This document shows positions 1 to 13,400 of a stretch of 64,000 bases of DNA, one piece after another. Position numbers and translations under genes: made by a program. The stretch's first letter is position 1, and every line of letters starts with the position of its first letter. Below the pieces are notes generated by a model, which saw nothing but the letters and a program-made list of their open reading frames with translations, was not told the origin of the DNA and made no database searches. The stretch is from Xylaria sp. FL1777 (lineage: Eukaryota; Ascomycota; Sordariomycetes; Xylariales; Xylariaceae), in NCBI GenBank assembly GCA_022578965.1, contig MU400509.1:620001-684000 (forward strand). Reading direction: 5' to 3'.

Positions 1-1129
1 CCAAGCTAACTGTTCTAGAAGGACGATGACTGACCGGTCCAAATACGCCACGCATGTTGGCATCAACGGTCGCACATCAACTTGTGCGGGAACCAATATG
101 TTTGCCTGCCGCCATTTAGGTGGCACGATGTGGGTTAAGTAAGATAGGAGCAATACAACATCTTCCCCAGGCGGCGGCTCTAATCCTAGCGTTACCAGTG
201 GACGTGCAGGCAAGAGGCAAGCCATGAATGAGGGTGGTATCTATGCGTAGATAGGTAGACCGGAATACCAAAACGAACCTGTGAGCTCAAACGAGTAGAT
301 AGGCATTCCGACCAATATGACTTCAAATCTTCGCGGTCAGCATTACTAAGTAGTAAGTGTAGCAGTGCACTACGGTATAGCACATGGCAGTTGTGAAGAT
401 GCTACCGTGATGTGATGGTGGCGTGCATGTGCAGATAACATGCTGCACATAATAAGCTCGATCGTTGACAGGCGCTTATTTTAGGTCCTCGGTGGTTTTT
501 GTCCACTGTACTTCAGTGCCAAGTCCGGCTACTGATTCCCAGCGTATCACAGGGCTTGGGTGGCCTAATCCAGCAGCCTTGTGTGGTTGTATAGGGCGCT
601 TGGCCCAAAGACTCGGATCTGCCTACCTATTTCTCTTCAGAGGCACATGACTCCCTATCCGTTTGGGTAACAAGGTGAGAGATTGCCCCTGTACTGTACT
701 AGAATTGTCCAACAAAGGTCGGCTGGTTTCCCTATCTCGGCACAGTTGGTACACCTAGTATGGCTTGGGAGAAAGACCTATTATGGACCTGCATAGTACG
801 GTATGTTTGCTGTATACCTACCTAATTCAACAAGTGTTGCAGTCAACACCATACAACAACACATACTACCGAGCATTAATCGATTTCAAGCTGGATCAAC
901 ACTCTATCCCTAGATTGAATAACGTGACCTGATCTGGGTATGGTTCAATCAACCCAACTATCGACATCATTATTTCATTAAAGCAAACTTCCGAAACGCC
1001 TTTTCCAGAACCTGTAACTGTACAATACAGTAAAACGCCATACACATGAATATGTGACGAAAGCTAGCTGACTGCCAGCAAAGGTGGTATCATCCAAAGC
1101 TACTCGTGAATTAATGCCCCCCGATACAC
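1..1129. other. Intergenic, no gene seen
   Basis: This stretch lies downstream of CBF5 and holds only short open frames without protein-like composition or recognisable motifs. It contains several copies of the TACCTA/TAGGTA motif that recurs in intergenic DNA of this window. Any gene to the left lies outside the window. Confidence 0.6.
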
Positions 1130-3276
<2,147 letters not shown>

Positions 3277-3999
3277 TGTCAGCCGTCAATATATCTATAT
3301 GTAGGAAAAAATAAATAGATCGATGACGGTGATCTTCGCGAGAAGTGGCGTTGTTCTGGAAATTCGCGAATGCAGAATTTCGCTGTCGAGATACAGCTAG
3401 CTAAATAAAAGAAAAAAAATAGACCGGAGCTCCAAAAATTTCTGCCACTCGAATCATTGAACCTGTGGGGATACAAAGGCGGGAGAGCTCCAGCCACAGA
3501 GTCCAAGCTCTTTGTGGCGTAGCGGGCAGAGTGGTGCTGTGTTAGCCCCACACTCGCATTCTGACCTCAGCCACACCAACTGTGTGTAAGCTTCCTGCCA
3601 GTCGAGGTTCTGTCTCCCTAGATATTTACTCATAGAACTCAGATACTTGTCTCTCTATTTATATAGGTAGTTTAGGTTCCACTATTTACGACGTGTATGC
3701 ACAACAACTCATAATATCTTTGTCATATTTATGAGATTTCCTTCTCATCAATCGAGAAGAGATGTGCTGCAACAAGATCAAAGGTACAGTACATATAAAC
3801 CAACGCCTATTCCAGAGACCCCCCAGCCGATCCTTGATCTGTTTGGTGTGTATAAAATAATTTCATTGACCTCCAAGCCTGGGTCTCAAATCCCCCATCC
3901 GCCCCAACTCCAAGCTTACGGGTATGCAGAATAAATGCCAAAATAGTAACCCCCACTTCGAAAATCTCCCCCTTATATATCGTGCTTTCAAACAGACTG
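3277..3999. other. Intergenic: CBF5 upstream region
   Basis: This region separates the start of CBF5 from the stop codon of the next minus-strand gene. It contains A/T-rich runs and short open frames with no recognisable domain. The CBF5 promoter should lie here, but I see no specific element I can support. Confidence 0.5.
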
Positions 4000-5389
4000 C
4001 TATAGTGGTGATGGCGTCTGCCGTGGTGGATATACCTGTCCTTGCCTGCCGTAGCCGGGGTGGCTGAGCACAGGTGCTGTATATGGAATCTGAGGTGGTG
4101 GAGGAACCGGGTAGCCATAACCCCCGGCGCTACTGACGCCCTCTTGTAGCTCGTAGCCATCCACACTTGCGTCAGCCTTATCCTTGCCCTTCCTATCGCC
4201 CCATGGAGATTCCGCCTTGTCGTGATCTGGACTTAAAGCCACACCAATACTCTGTGCTTTCTCGATCGGCCATGCCATTTGGCCGTGGCCCTCGACGGAG
4301 CTGATGGGGCTATCGAATTGAGTGGTGTAAGGGGAGAAATAACGAGGGTATTGGTATTGGCCCTCGCTTGTTACAGCGCTCACTGGGGAGTCGCCCCATC
4401 CACCGCGCAAAGGTTTCTGGCTAAGAGGTGTTTCGAACATGTCCCCTGCCACCGGAGGACTGGGCCAGTTCTTTGCCTGTTCTTCACGGCGGCGTAGATA
4501 GTTCTTCCTACGGCGTTTCCCATTGATCACGATACCACAGCCGAGGAGAATCAATATGAATGCAACGCCGCCAATGACAATGCCTGCAAGCGCGCCATAA
4601 CTCAGAGGTCCAACACTATTATGCACCTGGACAGCAGCCGTTGGTGTCGGACTGGTGACGTTAACCAGGTCGTTCGAGAAGATGCTCCCCGTTAATGGGA
4701 TAGTGTCGGGTGGTTGGATCTGTAAACCGCAAGCTCCTGACAGAATTGATACGACTGCGACTTGTCAGCAGAGATTCAACATGATGAGATAGTCGCACAT
4801 ACAGTTTCGAATATAGGACTGGCCATTCACAAGTAAGCAACTAGTGCACTTCTCGAAATCATAGTCACTCCAGATACTGCAATAACCGTAGGGGGTGACG
4901 GAGGAGGACAAATTGCCGTACTTCAGCGCATCTTCCAAGCGTCCACAACCGACACTAGGTAGTGTTAGCGTCAAGACATTTGAGTAATGCGAATGATTGA
5001 GACTTACAGTGTACTGCATGGTGACGATTGGAGGTTAAATAAGCACTCGGACGTTGTGTATCTCATATTGACTATACGGATGGTTCATTAGCACCATACA
5101 TCGGTAAGAGGCGCCGGTTTGAAAACATACAAAGCATTGCTTGCAGGTCCGATTCAGGTTCACTCCCATCAGTGTTTACATATGAGCTGGTTGATTCGCA
5201 GGCCACACAGGACTGGAAGACCTTTCCTGCCGTTGTACCGTAATCTGCATCGTTACAGACAATCTGGTCTGGTGTGGTTTTAAAGACATTACCACAATTC
5301 TGGTCGCAAGGTGAATTTTGCGCAACAAGAACTGCGTGTGCTTTGTGCGCAAGCGCACTCACCGCAACGATGACCTGGCCGGAGCGCAT
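4000..5389 (-). CDS. Cys-rich single-pass membrane protein (paralogue A)
   Basis: Unrecognised family. Exons 5389-5131, 5071-5008, 4954-4803 and 4754-4000 give 409 residues. The parts in order are a weakly hydrophobic N-terminus, a Cys-rich ectodomain (SPCDQNCGNVF, FQSCVACES, GCGRLEDALKYGNLSS, YGYCS, FEKCTSCLL, GACGLQ), a Thr/Pro-rich stalk, one membrane segment at about residues 213-234 (GIVIGGVAFILILLGCGIVI), a basic stop-transfer KRRRK, and a long Pro/Gly/Tyr-rich cytosolic tail. The architecture resembles a cell-surface sensor; that role is inference. It is clearly paralogous to the gene at 15595-17312: Cys spacing, the stalk (TGS...LVNVT) and two intron positions match. The first ATG in frame is used; the signal peptide is weaker than in the paralogue, so an upstream exon could be missing. 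Confidence 0.8.
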
Positions 5390-8300
5390 GGCGGTGAAAA
5401 TTGTGAGCGATAACCCGCGAAGAGGGGCAAGGACGGGGGCGTCGGTATTAATCAGTCGCAATCAGTGTATTGTCAGCCCTGCATCAAACCGACAATTATC
5501 CAGCGGCGCGTTTGGAAGTTGCTAGTAGGAATGTTCAATGCCAATGTTGAAGACCGACGGCAAGAAGCGAGGGAGCCGCAGTGACTGATATAGAACCAAG
5601 CCTTCGATCGACGAGGCTGTTGGTTACGATACCGAACTATTTAGGAGGACCCATGCATGAGAACCAACAAACAGGCCACAGCTGAGAAATCGGCGGTTGA
5701 AACAGGCACCAAGGTGTCTCTAGTATATGTTTCTTCGTACCGGTTTCGTCTCGAAGCGCCGTCGCCCCTGTGACATACGAGCGGTGGTGGTATGTGATCG
5801 TGTTTGCGAAAAGAGAAGCAGAACCACGGCGGGCCACCTTGCTAGTATACTACGTCGTAGCTGGTGTGCTGCGTAGTGGTGTAAGCAAGGAGAAGCACGA
5901 ATACAGCCGGGCCACCGCTGACGAATTGGAATTAAGATGGCCCTGAGCTTCACATTGTGACTTGCCTAAAGGTGAATAGTACAGGGCGCCTTTCGACCCT
6001 ACTACATTCGCAGGCGAGGTGACAGAGGAAACACCGCAGCACTGCACTGGGGGCTGGGGGCCTCGAGCTTCAGTGTCTAGCGTCCACTAGCCTTTTTGCT
6101 CACCTCCAGAGAACGGGCCGTCACTGGCTATAAGGCTTACGCTAAGGGGTGATGGCGACAGGGATCAGCTGCAGGCCATGTCATGATTGACCACTCAGAA
6201 TGCTCCGTGCTCCCAGCCGGATGCATGGTGCAAGCCGATGGCCACAGATTCGCGGCCACCACCCCCGCCAACACCCGGCCACTCACGGGGCCAGCCGGGG
6301 GCCAGCCGCCCTGATTGGGTGACTATGCACGATTTAGCACCTCGGAATAGAAGAAGGATTCCCTCAATCACAGGCTCGCTTGGAGGTGGTGGGGTCTCAT
6401 GGGATTCTCTCTGCAGAAGCAGAAGCATGCTTTCACCTGGCCTGACAGTGATGGAATTATTCGCTCTCTTCCATACAGGATGATAGTTACTAGTCTGGTT
6501 CTACCGTTGTTAGTAGTTAGAATACGAAATAATAATCAAACACGCAAGCTCATATAGTGTAGGAATAGGTAGACTAACATACACCGGCACATTGGTTCTC
6601 CACCCCACAATACCGTACCTAAGTACATAGGTAGTGTATACCTAACCTGAGCTATATAGAACCCGAGGTTTTGGAACCTAAAGTCTCCCGGCGCTTAGAT
6701 ATCAATTTTCACCCAATGCCGGACCGGTCTCCTCTCCCTTTCTCCTTTGCGATCAACAATATTTCATGCCCCGCAAGAACGGCGAGGTGACACCGCTTCG
6801 GTGAAGTATTGGCAATAGCTGGGATCGCCGAAGTTGGCCCACAAGTTATGGTCCCAATAAAATATATAATCAAGCTTGGTGGACAATAAAGTTCCGGCAT
6901 CCTGGTTAATGCGATTTATTAAAATAGTCGAAAATACGACCAGCTTGCAAATATCATGCTTTGTAGGGTCTCAGCGTATGTGGGGCCAGACAAATGCACA
7001 TGACTACAATATGTGCCAAGAAGGGGTATATATGTAAGTGATATGAATTTGATAGAAAGACTGGTTTGAGTAGTGTATGCACCATATTGACTTAGTGTAA
7101 AGCGTTTCGTGGGAGGCTCAATAGGACATAATCGTCAAGGTACCGATAGACCGCTTTGTGGTCTGATAGTCGTGTCATTAGACCCGATGAAGGATGCAGT
7201 CAGGGGTATCTAGGTGCAAAAGAGTCATCCTATCTACTGCGTATTGCAATGGGAATCAAGGCCTTGTGTGTTAGAAGATCAAGATAAGACAGGATAGTTA
7301 ACTAGCGAGCTATCGATGCTCGCGAGGCTTTGCAACGGCCGAGGTGGCGTTGTTCAGGCAGTTTCCAGATTGTCGTTAAGGTGATTGAAGATATTTGTCG
7401 ATAATTAATTCCCTTAACTGCAGTAACCTGGTACTGACCCGGTACTGAAGGTGGTTTCGAAAGAAAACTCTCCTCCTGAAGAAGCCAACATCTCATGTGT
7501 CTTGCTATTAGAAGACCACTCATATGATTCTTCCGTGGCCGTCAATTTGTCCATGCCTAGTAGCCCGCTATCGCCATCTATGTCGCCACAAGGATTCACT
7601 AGGGCCTAGTTCCAAGCTTTAATTCTGTTAAAGAAAAGTCTTCCTTAATTCATAGATAATATCGAAATACCGTGATAGGTCAAGAGACGCCAGAGCTGTA
7701 GTTTGTGTTTTCAGCAGATAATCATATTTCCCGTCAGGAAGAGGCGAACCATGACAGCTGTCCTAGAAAGGAGCCTTATGAGGTCGCCGTATGTCTCCTA
7801 TCTAGACTATACCTACTTCAATGGTGCAAGCATGCGGAACATCGTCAGCAATATAAGCCAGTCTAGACTCAATACCAAAATTCCAGCAATACTCTAGGTT
7901 TTAAGGGGAGGGAGGCCGAATTCAAGGCAAGGTTTCGCATGGGTGACGAAACAGTTAGATTTGTCAAGCAACCGCTAGAGAAAACCAAGTTTACTTCCTT
8001 GAATCTATAACAGGCGTTAATCTGCATGCCACCTTAATCCGCTTATTACCTGTAGGGACGGGAGTATAGTCCCTACGGGTAACCGTTTATCCTTAAATGC
8101 ATATTGTGCATGTCTTCAAGGTCACTCATCCGATCCGGAGTATGCGGAGACGTCGAGGTTCTTCATATCCGCTGTCAAATCCTCGAGGGGGAGTTATATT
8201 CCTCGAGCTCTGGTACGAGGTTCAAGTTCTGATGTGTTTAACGTTTCCTCTTCCTGTTCGCCATTGACCAGGAATATAATGGTTGTTCTTTGTCGCTTAA

Positions 8301-9221
8301 CATTGCCACCGATTTAAATGTCTTTGAGCTCTCCGCCCCAAGCGTCGGGGTTCTATCCGTTTCGAAGTGCCTCGTGGTATAGACGGCTTTTGAGTGCCAG
8401 TCGTATATATGCGAGATTTGAAGATGTCTAGTCTTTTTTCGGTACGTTGGTGCGTTTGTTACGGATTCATAGTTAATAGATGTGGTCCGAACAGGAGCAT
8501 CTGTCAAGAGCTATTGAAGCTAGGTCGCATGACTGGCAACGAGCTAACAGTTGATTGGTGATCATGGGCACAAGAATGAAGAGGGGTAATTGAGGAGACG
8601 AGGACAGAGTTACAAGAATAGACGAGGAAGGGTTAGAGGTTAATACTACCGTTATTATCTTAAGGTTATGGTCTCCCGGCTAGCTTGGTGTACCCCTGGC
8701 CCGAAACGCGGATACCGTGTGCCCATACACTCTAAGTTATAGTTCTTGCTAATGGATAAGTATTAGAAATGTTGGGAATAGCAGACGGTTCCTCCGCATT
8801 CTGGGGGAAATGGCCTTAGCGCAAATCGCCAGTGAAGTAGGACTTGTTGGAGTTGAAGTAGGACCTATATCGGTTTAATAGGAAGTGAAGGTATCTGAAT
8901 CAAGGGTACGCCATGACAGCTACGACACTGAGAATGGATTTGGGAAAAGACCGAGTCTTGCATAGACATAACACTCCTATCACTTCAGGCTTCGACAAGA
9001 ACGAGCGATGCTAAGTAGTAGTCTTTTATTACACCGAGAGGTGTGGCCTTCTAATGGATGTGGCTAAACTGTGAACCCCTGCCGGAATCTGAATTCTGGT
9101 CAGGACGTAGCTGGTAACTAGAACGTGACCCCTTGTTAGGATTTGGTCGATAGTTTGAGTGGGATTTCTGACTAACTAGTAAATGAGGCTTATCAGTAGA
9201 TCCAGCCTCTTCTAGCAGTGC
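5390..9221. other. Long intergenic region
   Basis: No gene is supported over 3.8 kb. A GC-rich island (about 6225-6320, many CCACC and GGCC runs) produces overlapping open frames on both strands that look like composition artefacts. The rest is ordinary intergenic sequence with TAGGTA/TACCTA motifs and one strong hairpin (8048-8080). Open frames near 7302-7599 and 8238-8507 show no domain and overlap in conflicting frames. Confidence 0.5.
8048..8080. repeat. Imperfect inverted repeat (12-bp arms)
   Basis: The left arm 8048-8059 (ACCTGTAGGGAC) pairs with the right arm 8069-8080 (GTCCCTACGGGT) with one mismatch around a 9-nt loop. It lies in gene-free DNA. It could be a terminus of a small decayed element or a chance hairpin. 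Confidence 0.5.
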
Positions 9222-10433
9222 CTAGTCTTGGGCAACATTGCTCTCAGGTGTTTTCTTCGAATTATTCTTCGACGATGGCTGAGCTGAGGACGGTTTTGTT
9301 GTGGCAATTTGATCGTAGTCTTTCTGCGCTATTTCGTCGGGGATAGTAGGGGAATCTAGGACAGACACCGTCGTTGAGCCTTGGTCATCAGGAGAATATA
9401 CCAGTTTAGCGATTGGAGCGTTCTCCGTGTCCACCACGAGAAGTCCTTCCTCTCCGCGACCAAGCAATCCGTACACGTTGACCTCTCCATCTTTAATCCC
9501 GATGACAGTACTTGTTCCGGCATAGACAGTGTCCCTCTCTATGCCGGTGCGATTACAAAAGATAACGATGATCTCTTCCTGATTCTCTGAACGGATGAGT
9601 GGCTCCAACCGAGCCATCCAATATGTCAAAGTATCCATATCTGGGTCGTTCGGCATGAGGCTGAACAGACTTGCATCCTCTCGGGTCATCCATGCCATTG
9701 TTAGGATAACGAGATTCGCTTCTACTTCAAGGCAGTGGAAGGCAAATTCGAATGCATGCCAAGGTGCCTCGAATTTATAAGGGCTATTCAAAATTAGCAT
9801 TTAGCTTGACATTGTTGGGACCTTAACCAACTTGATATCCATGCCTGAAAGTCGGTTAGTGGACCTGGTTTGACGTCTGTAGAGAGTGAGACCTACATAT
9901 ACCCATCGATGTATTACCGAGTTGAGGTAGGAACCCGCCATAAAAGCCCTCCGGTCCCTCTAACGCCCATGTCTCATCCGTATAATACAAGAAATTCTTC
10001 CGGTAGTTCGCAATCGCCTCGCCATCAGCGTTCATGACGATAACAGAGTTGTAGTACTCGGGAGAGGTAGGCCATTTTGGATTGACATCCTCTTTTTCGG
10101 GATAGCCGACCGTAACTACACAGTTGAGTCTAAGTGCGATGGTCCGAGCCCAAAGGGCACTAATTCCGGAGCCTCGAGGCTCCAGGAAGGGACTGATCTC
10201 CTGAAGTGACTTGAAATTGTACCCTTGATGCCGGGCCAGCAGGTTAGTATATCGTCATCGAGCCATAGTGGCTCTCGGTAAATACGAAGTACCATACCCG
10301 CGAAAGCAAGTTCGGGAAGAACAAGGAGGTCGAGGTTCTCAGGGTTCGCTCTATTCAACAAAGCGTCGGCGCGACTGAGATTCTCGTCGAGATCACCTAC
10401 TTGAGAGGCAAACTGTAGGCAGCCTATCCTCAT
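9222..10433 (-). CDS. NTA1: Protein N-terminal amidase, nitrilase superfamily (Nta1-like)
   Basis: Predicted to remove the side-chain amide of N-terminal Asn or Gln, which feeds proteins into the Arg/N-degron pathway. Exons 10433-10298, 10223-9897, 9844-9832 and 9783-9222 give 345 residues. The nitrilase Glu-Lys-Cys triad is visible: E41 in LLVLPELAFAGYNF, K121 in NYRKNFLYYTDE and C155 in MGICMDINPYKFEAPW. The third exon is 13 nt and the Cys155 codon is split across its upstream intron (T|GC). EIIVIFCNRTG and YAGTSTVIG follow the catalytic core. The last 60 residues are low-complexity Ser/Lys-rich. The protein is shorter than the roughly 450-residue yeast enzyme. The alternative reading is a generic carbon-nitrogen hydrolase, but the motifs fit fungal Nta1 best. 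Confidence 0.88.
9832..9844 (-). other. NTA1: 13-nt micro-exon of the amidase gene
   Basis: The exon reads GC ATG GAT ATC AA between an acceptor CAG and a donor GTTGGT. It completes the catalytic Cys codon and encodes the MDI of the conserved GICMDINP segment. Skipping it would remove the active-site Cys. Confidence 0.82.
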
Positions 10434-13400
10434 CCTGTCGCCTGAGCTCTTCCCCTAATTAGACGAATGTGCCTTTCAAGTCGATCGCTCGACTGCAAAG
10501 CTTTATCGGATGGCGCAAGGAAGAAGTCTAGAACCAAATGCAGCGACAATTTCGAGATAGAGAAGGACGTCCTGAGTAAGAGTGGGGAGCGATGCGGATT
10601 ATTGGGGTGCAGAAGGCTAAAGGGTGTCTAGTCTAGAGTACCGAAGAAACTACCTAAGATTACTTAGACTAGACATTCGGAAGGAGGGGAGTCATCAAGA
10701 GCACCCCGGCTAGGCGCCCTGGGGTAAGTGTTATATTAGGAAAGAACATCTTATTATCTGTCCAGCCCAATCCAAAAGTACCTTGCCTTACACCATTAAT
10801 AGGCGTAGGTACATGTAACCACTAGCCGCCCGCAATGACGAAAAATTGGCTGCGAGCATTACCGACTGAAATAGAGCTATTAAAACCCTTGGAAGCGACA
10901 GGTTAAACATAGCAAACGATAGAATTCACAAAACACAAACATCACACGCGCACGAGCATTTTATTCAAAATAGATTGCAAGTGTTACAAGCGGCTATTTT
11001 TAGCCCCCTAGTATGTACTGTGATCCAGCATATTATATACGGATTTAGCTACAAGACAAGCAATTGAAAACTGCTATAAACGGGTAGTATTCGGAGCAGG
11101 TAGGTTTATGGTCGTCCTTTCGATGGTGAGCCGTGGTTTCGCAATACGCAATACCGGTACTACTATCTAAGTACCTGGTCTAGTGATCCGAGCATCTGGT
11201 TTTGAAAGGACTGTGCCTCTCCTCGGCATTGACTATTGTCAGAAACCGTATAGTTTCCTTTCTTGGCAGGCCCACCTTTCTCTGTAGTAAACCCTTTTTA
11301 GGAGACTATTCACGGCAGATCTACGCCCTATCGATAAAGAGTTAGTCTTGGTCCTAGATAAGCCATTTAGGTCTACCGGTATTTATTCTGTTGCCAAGTT
11401 AAACATGCCATACATGTATAACTACCTTGTTTATATATATTCCTCAGAGATTTGGATTTCATAAAATGAGCCCTCCAAGTAATGAAACTAGCGGTATCCC
11501 GTGTCGGCCCCCTCGACCAAAGCTTCAGTGAATAAGTGACATATACCCACGCACCTTCACCCTAGCCAACCTTGTACACTCATGGCACTGAGTAGACAAT
11601 TCACAAGACATCATTGGTACAAAGTTCGTCTACCATCCAAATATCTGTACTTGAAAGCCAATCCGATTCAAGCCATCTAGCCAGCCATTGGTCACATTAG
11701 ATACCTCTTAACCGGTAACTAATGCTACAGTTCAACTCTTGCAGCCTCCAATCCCCATTCTCCACGTGTTCTATCTCGGCTGATTGAGTTAAGTACTTAG
11801 TGAGTAGGTAGACAAGCTTATCCTACGCAAGCATACTTATTGTCTCGTCCACCCACCATCTACCTATCTAGTACCAATAGAGCGAGCCGTTCGAAACATT
11901 TCACGCCAATAACCTGACCAAATATCAAAGTAAATATGCGAAATCATCATCTTCAAGCTCAAATCACAGCATATAAAGGGATAATGACCAATAACACCTA
12001 GGACTCTTCAACTGGCTTTAGATATATTTGGCATGCTTTAATTCGACTTCATTCTCTCAAATTAGAAAAGTATGACAGGAATGACGGCATCTCGGCCCAG
12101 GTTGTCGTCCACTTGTAGAATGATGAGCTTAAATTGTCTCAGTGGCTATGGCTACTGCATTAAAAGATCACATGTCACATCTGAACTTGAGCAAGTTTTC
12201 ATCCCTTACAAGTCAATACAGCGGTCAAGCACATTGAAGTCGTTATGATAGGTTGTATAACAAGGGCTGATGTCAGGGCTTGGAACTGAGTTGTTGACTC
12301 TCTATTCTGCATACAATAATCTGTTATGGCTGCAAAAGTCCATGCCTCCCATCGGGGCTGTTGCCGAGCATGGTGGCTGTCCTTGAGTCTATATACAATT
12401 GGTTCGGGGCTTCCCTCCGTGGTCCGCCCATATGTCTCAGATTAGCGAGGGCTGAATAGCTTCACTTCCCGTACGCGAGACAGTCTCAATAGGTCTCAAT
12501 TCAGCGCAGTACGGTCCCGGTGTCTCACCGTCGGAGATAGCACAAGGTGTTCAGCTAGTTCCCAAATGTTTTGAAGGCTTGCTGACCTAGCCGCGGGGGC
12601 CCCTGATTGGATGGACCGCAGTTGCCTTACTGCATACATGAAGCCCTCCTTCTATATGGTGAAACTGTGGCTGGGCTAGAAACTCGACAGGAGTGGTCGG
12701 CTTCTTCACTAGTATCTCATAGAGAATATTCTAGGAAGTCCATGTGATAGTAGTAAACTACTAGTATGAGCTGGGTGTTAGCAACTCAATTACTAGTTTA
12801 TTCGGTGTAGTCCTAAGCTGACAACGAGAAAGCCATGAGTGTCTTAGGCACGTGGGCTTGAAGAGTTCATGCAGTTGAATTGGAACATTTGATCTCAGGC
12901 AGCATCACTTTGAAGACATCAACAAAGTATGCATATTAAGCTAGTAGTAATGTACAAGTTTCCCCCCAATGTGTAGTTAATTTTGAGCTGCTACCTATTG
13001 TTATTTCTAGTAACACGCAATGAAAAGTAAACTAGTTTGATTTAAGACATTATTATGTATTTAGCTATCCTCTACTCGAAAAAAGATTTGTCCGTACAGT
13101 TTCTGCAATCCTACACAAGAAACTATGAACGTATAATACTAAAATGAGACATTATGTAACGGAATTTCCTGCATGATGCGTTATACCTAGGTGTGTACTC
13201 TGGCCTAGTCACTCAGTACGCACACGGCTCGAATATATAAACAAGGGGCATTAATTGCCATATATCTATGGTAAGTTTATTCTAGGAATACGTTTTTTTC
13301 TCCCTTTTACCTGAAATTCCTTATAGAACTCGCATATAAGTTCTACGTAAATTTTCGATTAATAAAAAACAATCATCTCGCATAATGCCCGTAAATCGGC

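Noticed and set aside
5340..5390. Possible 31-nt intron in exon 1 of the first membrane-protein gene (GTGAGT..CAG)
   Set aside because: Too short for a spliceosomal intron in these fungi, and its removal would break the frame before the Cys-rich domain.
6187..6483. Overlapping open frames on both strands in a GC-rich patch
   Set aside because: Pro/Arg- or Gly-rich products in both directions are typical of GC-rich noncoding DNA.
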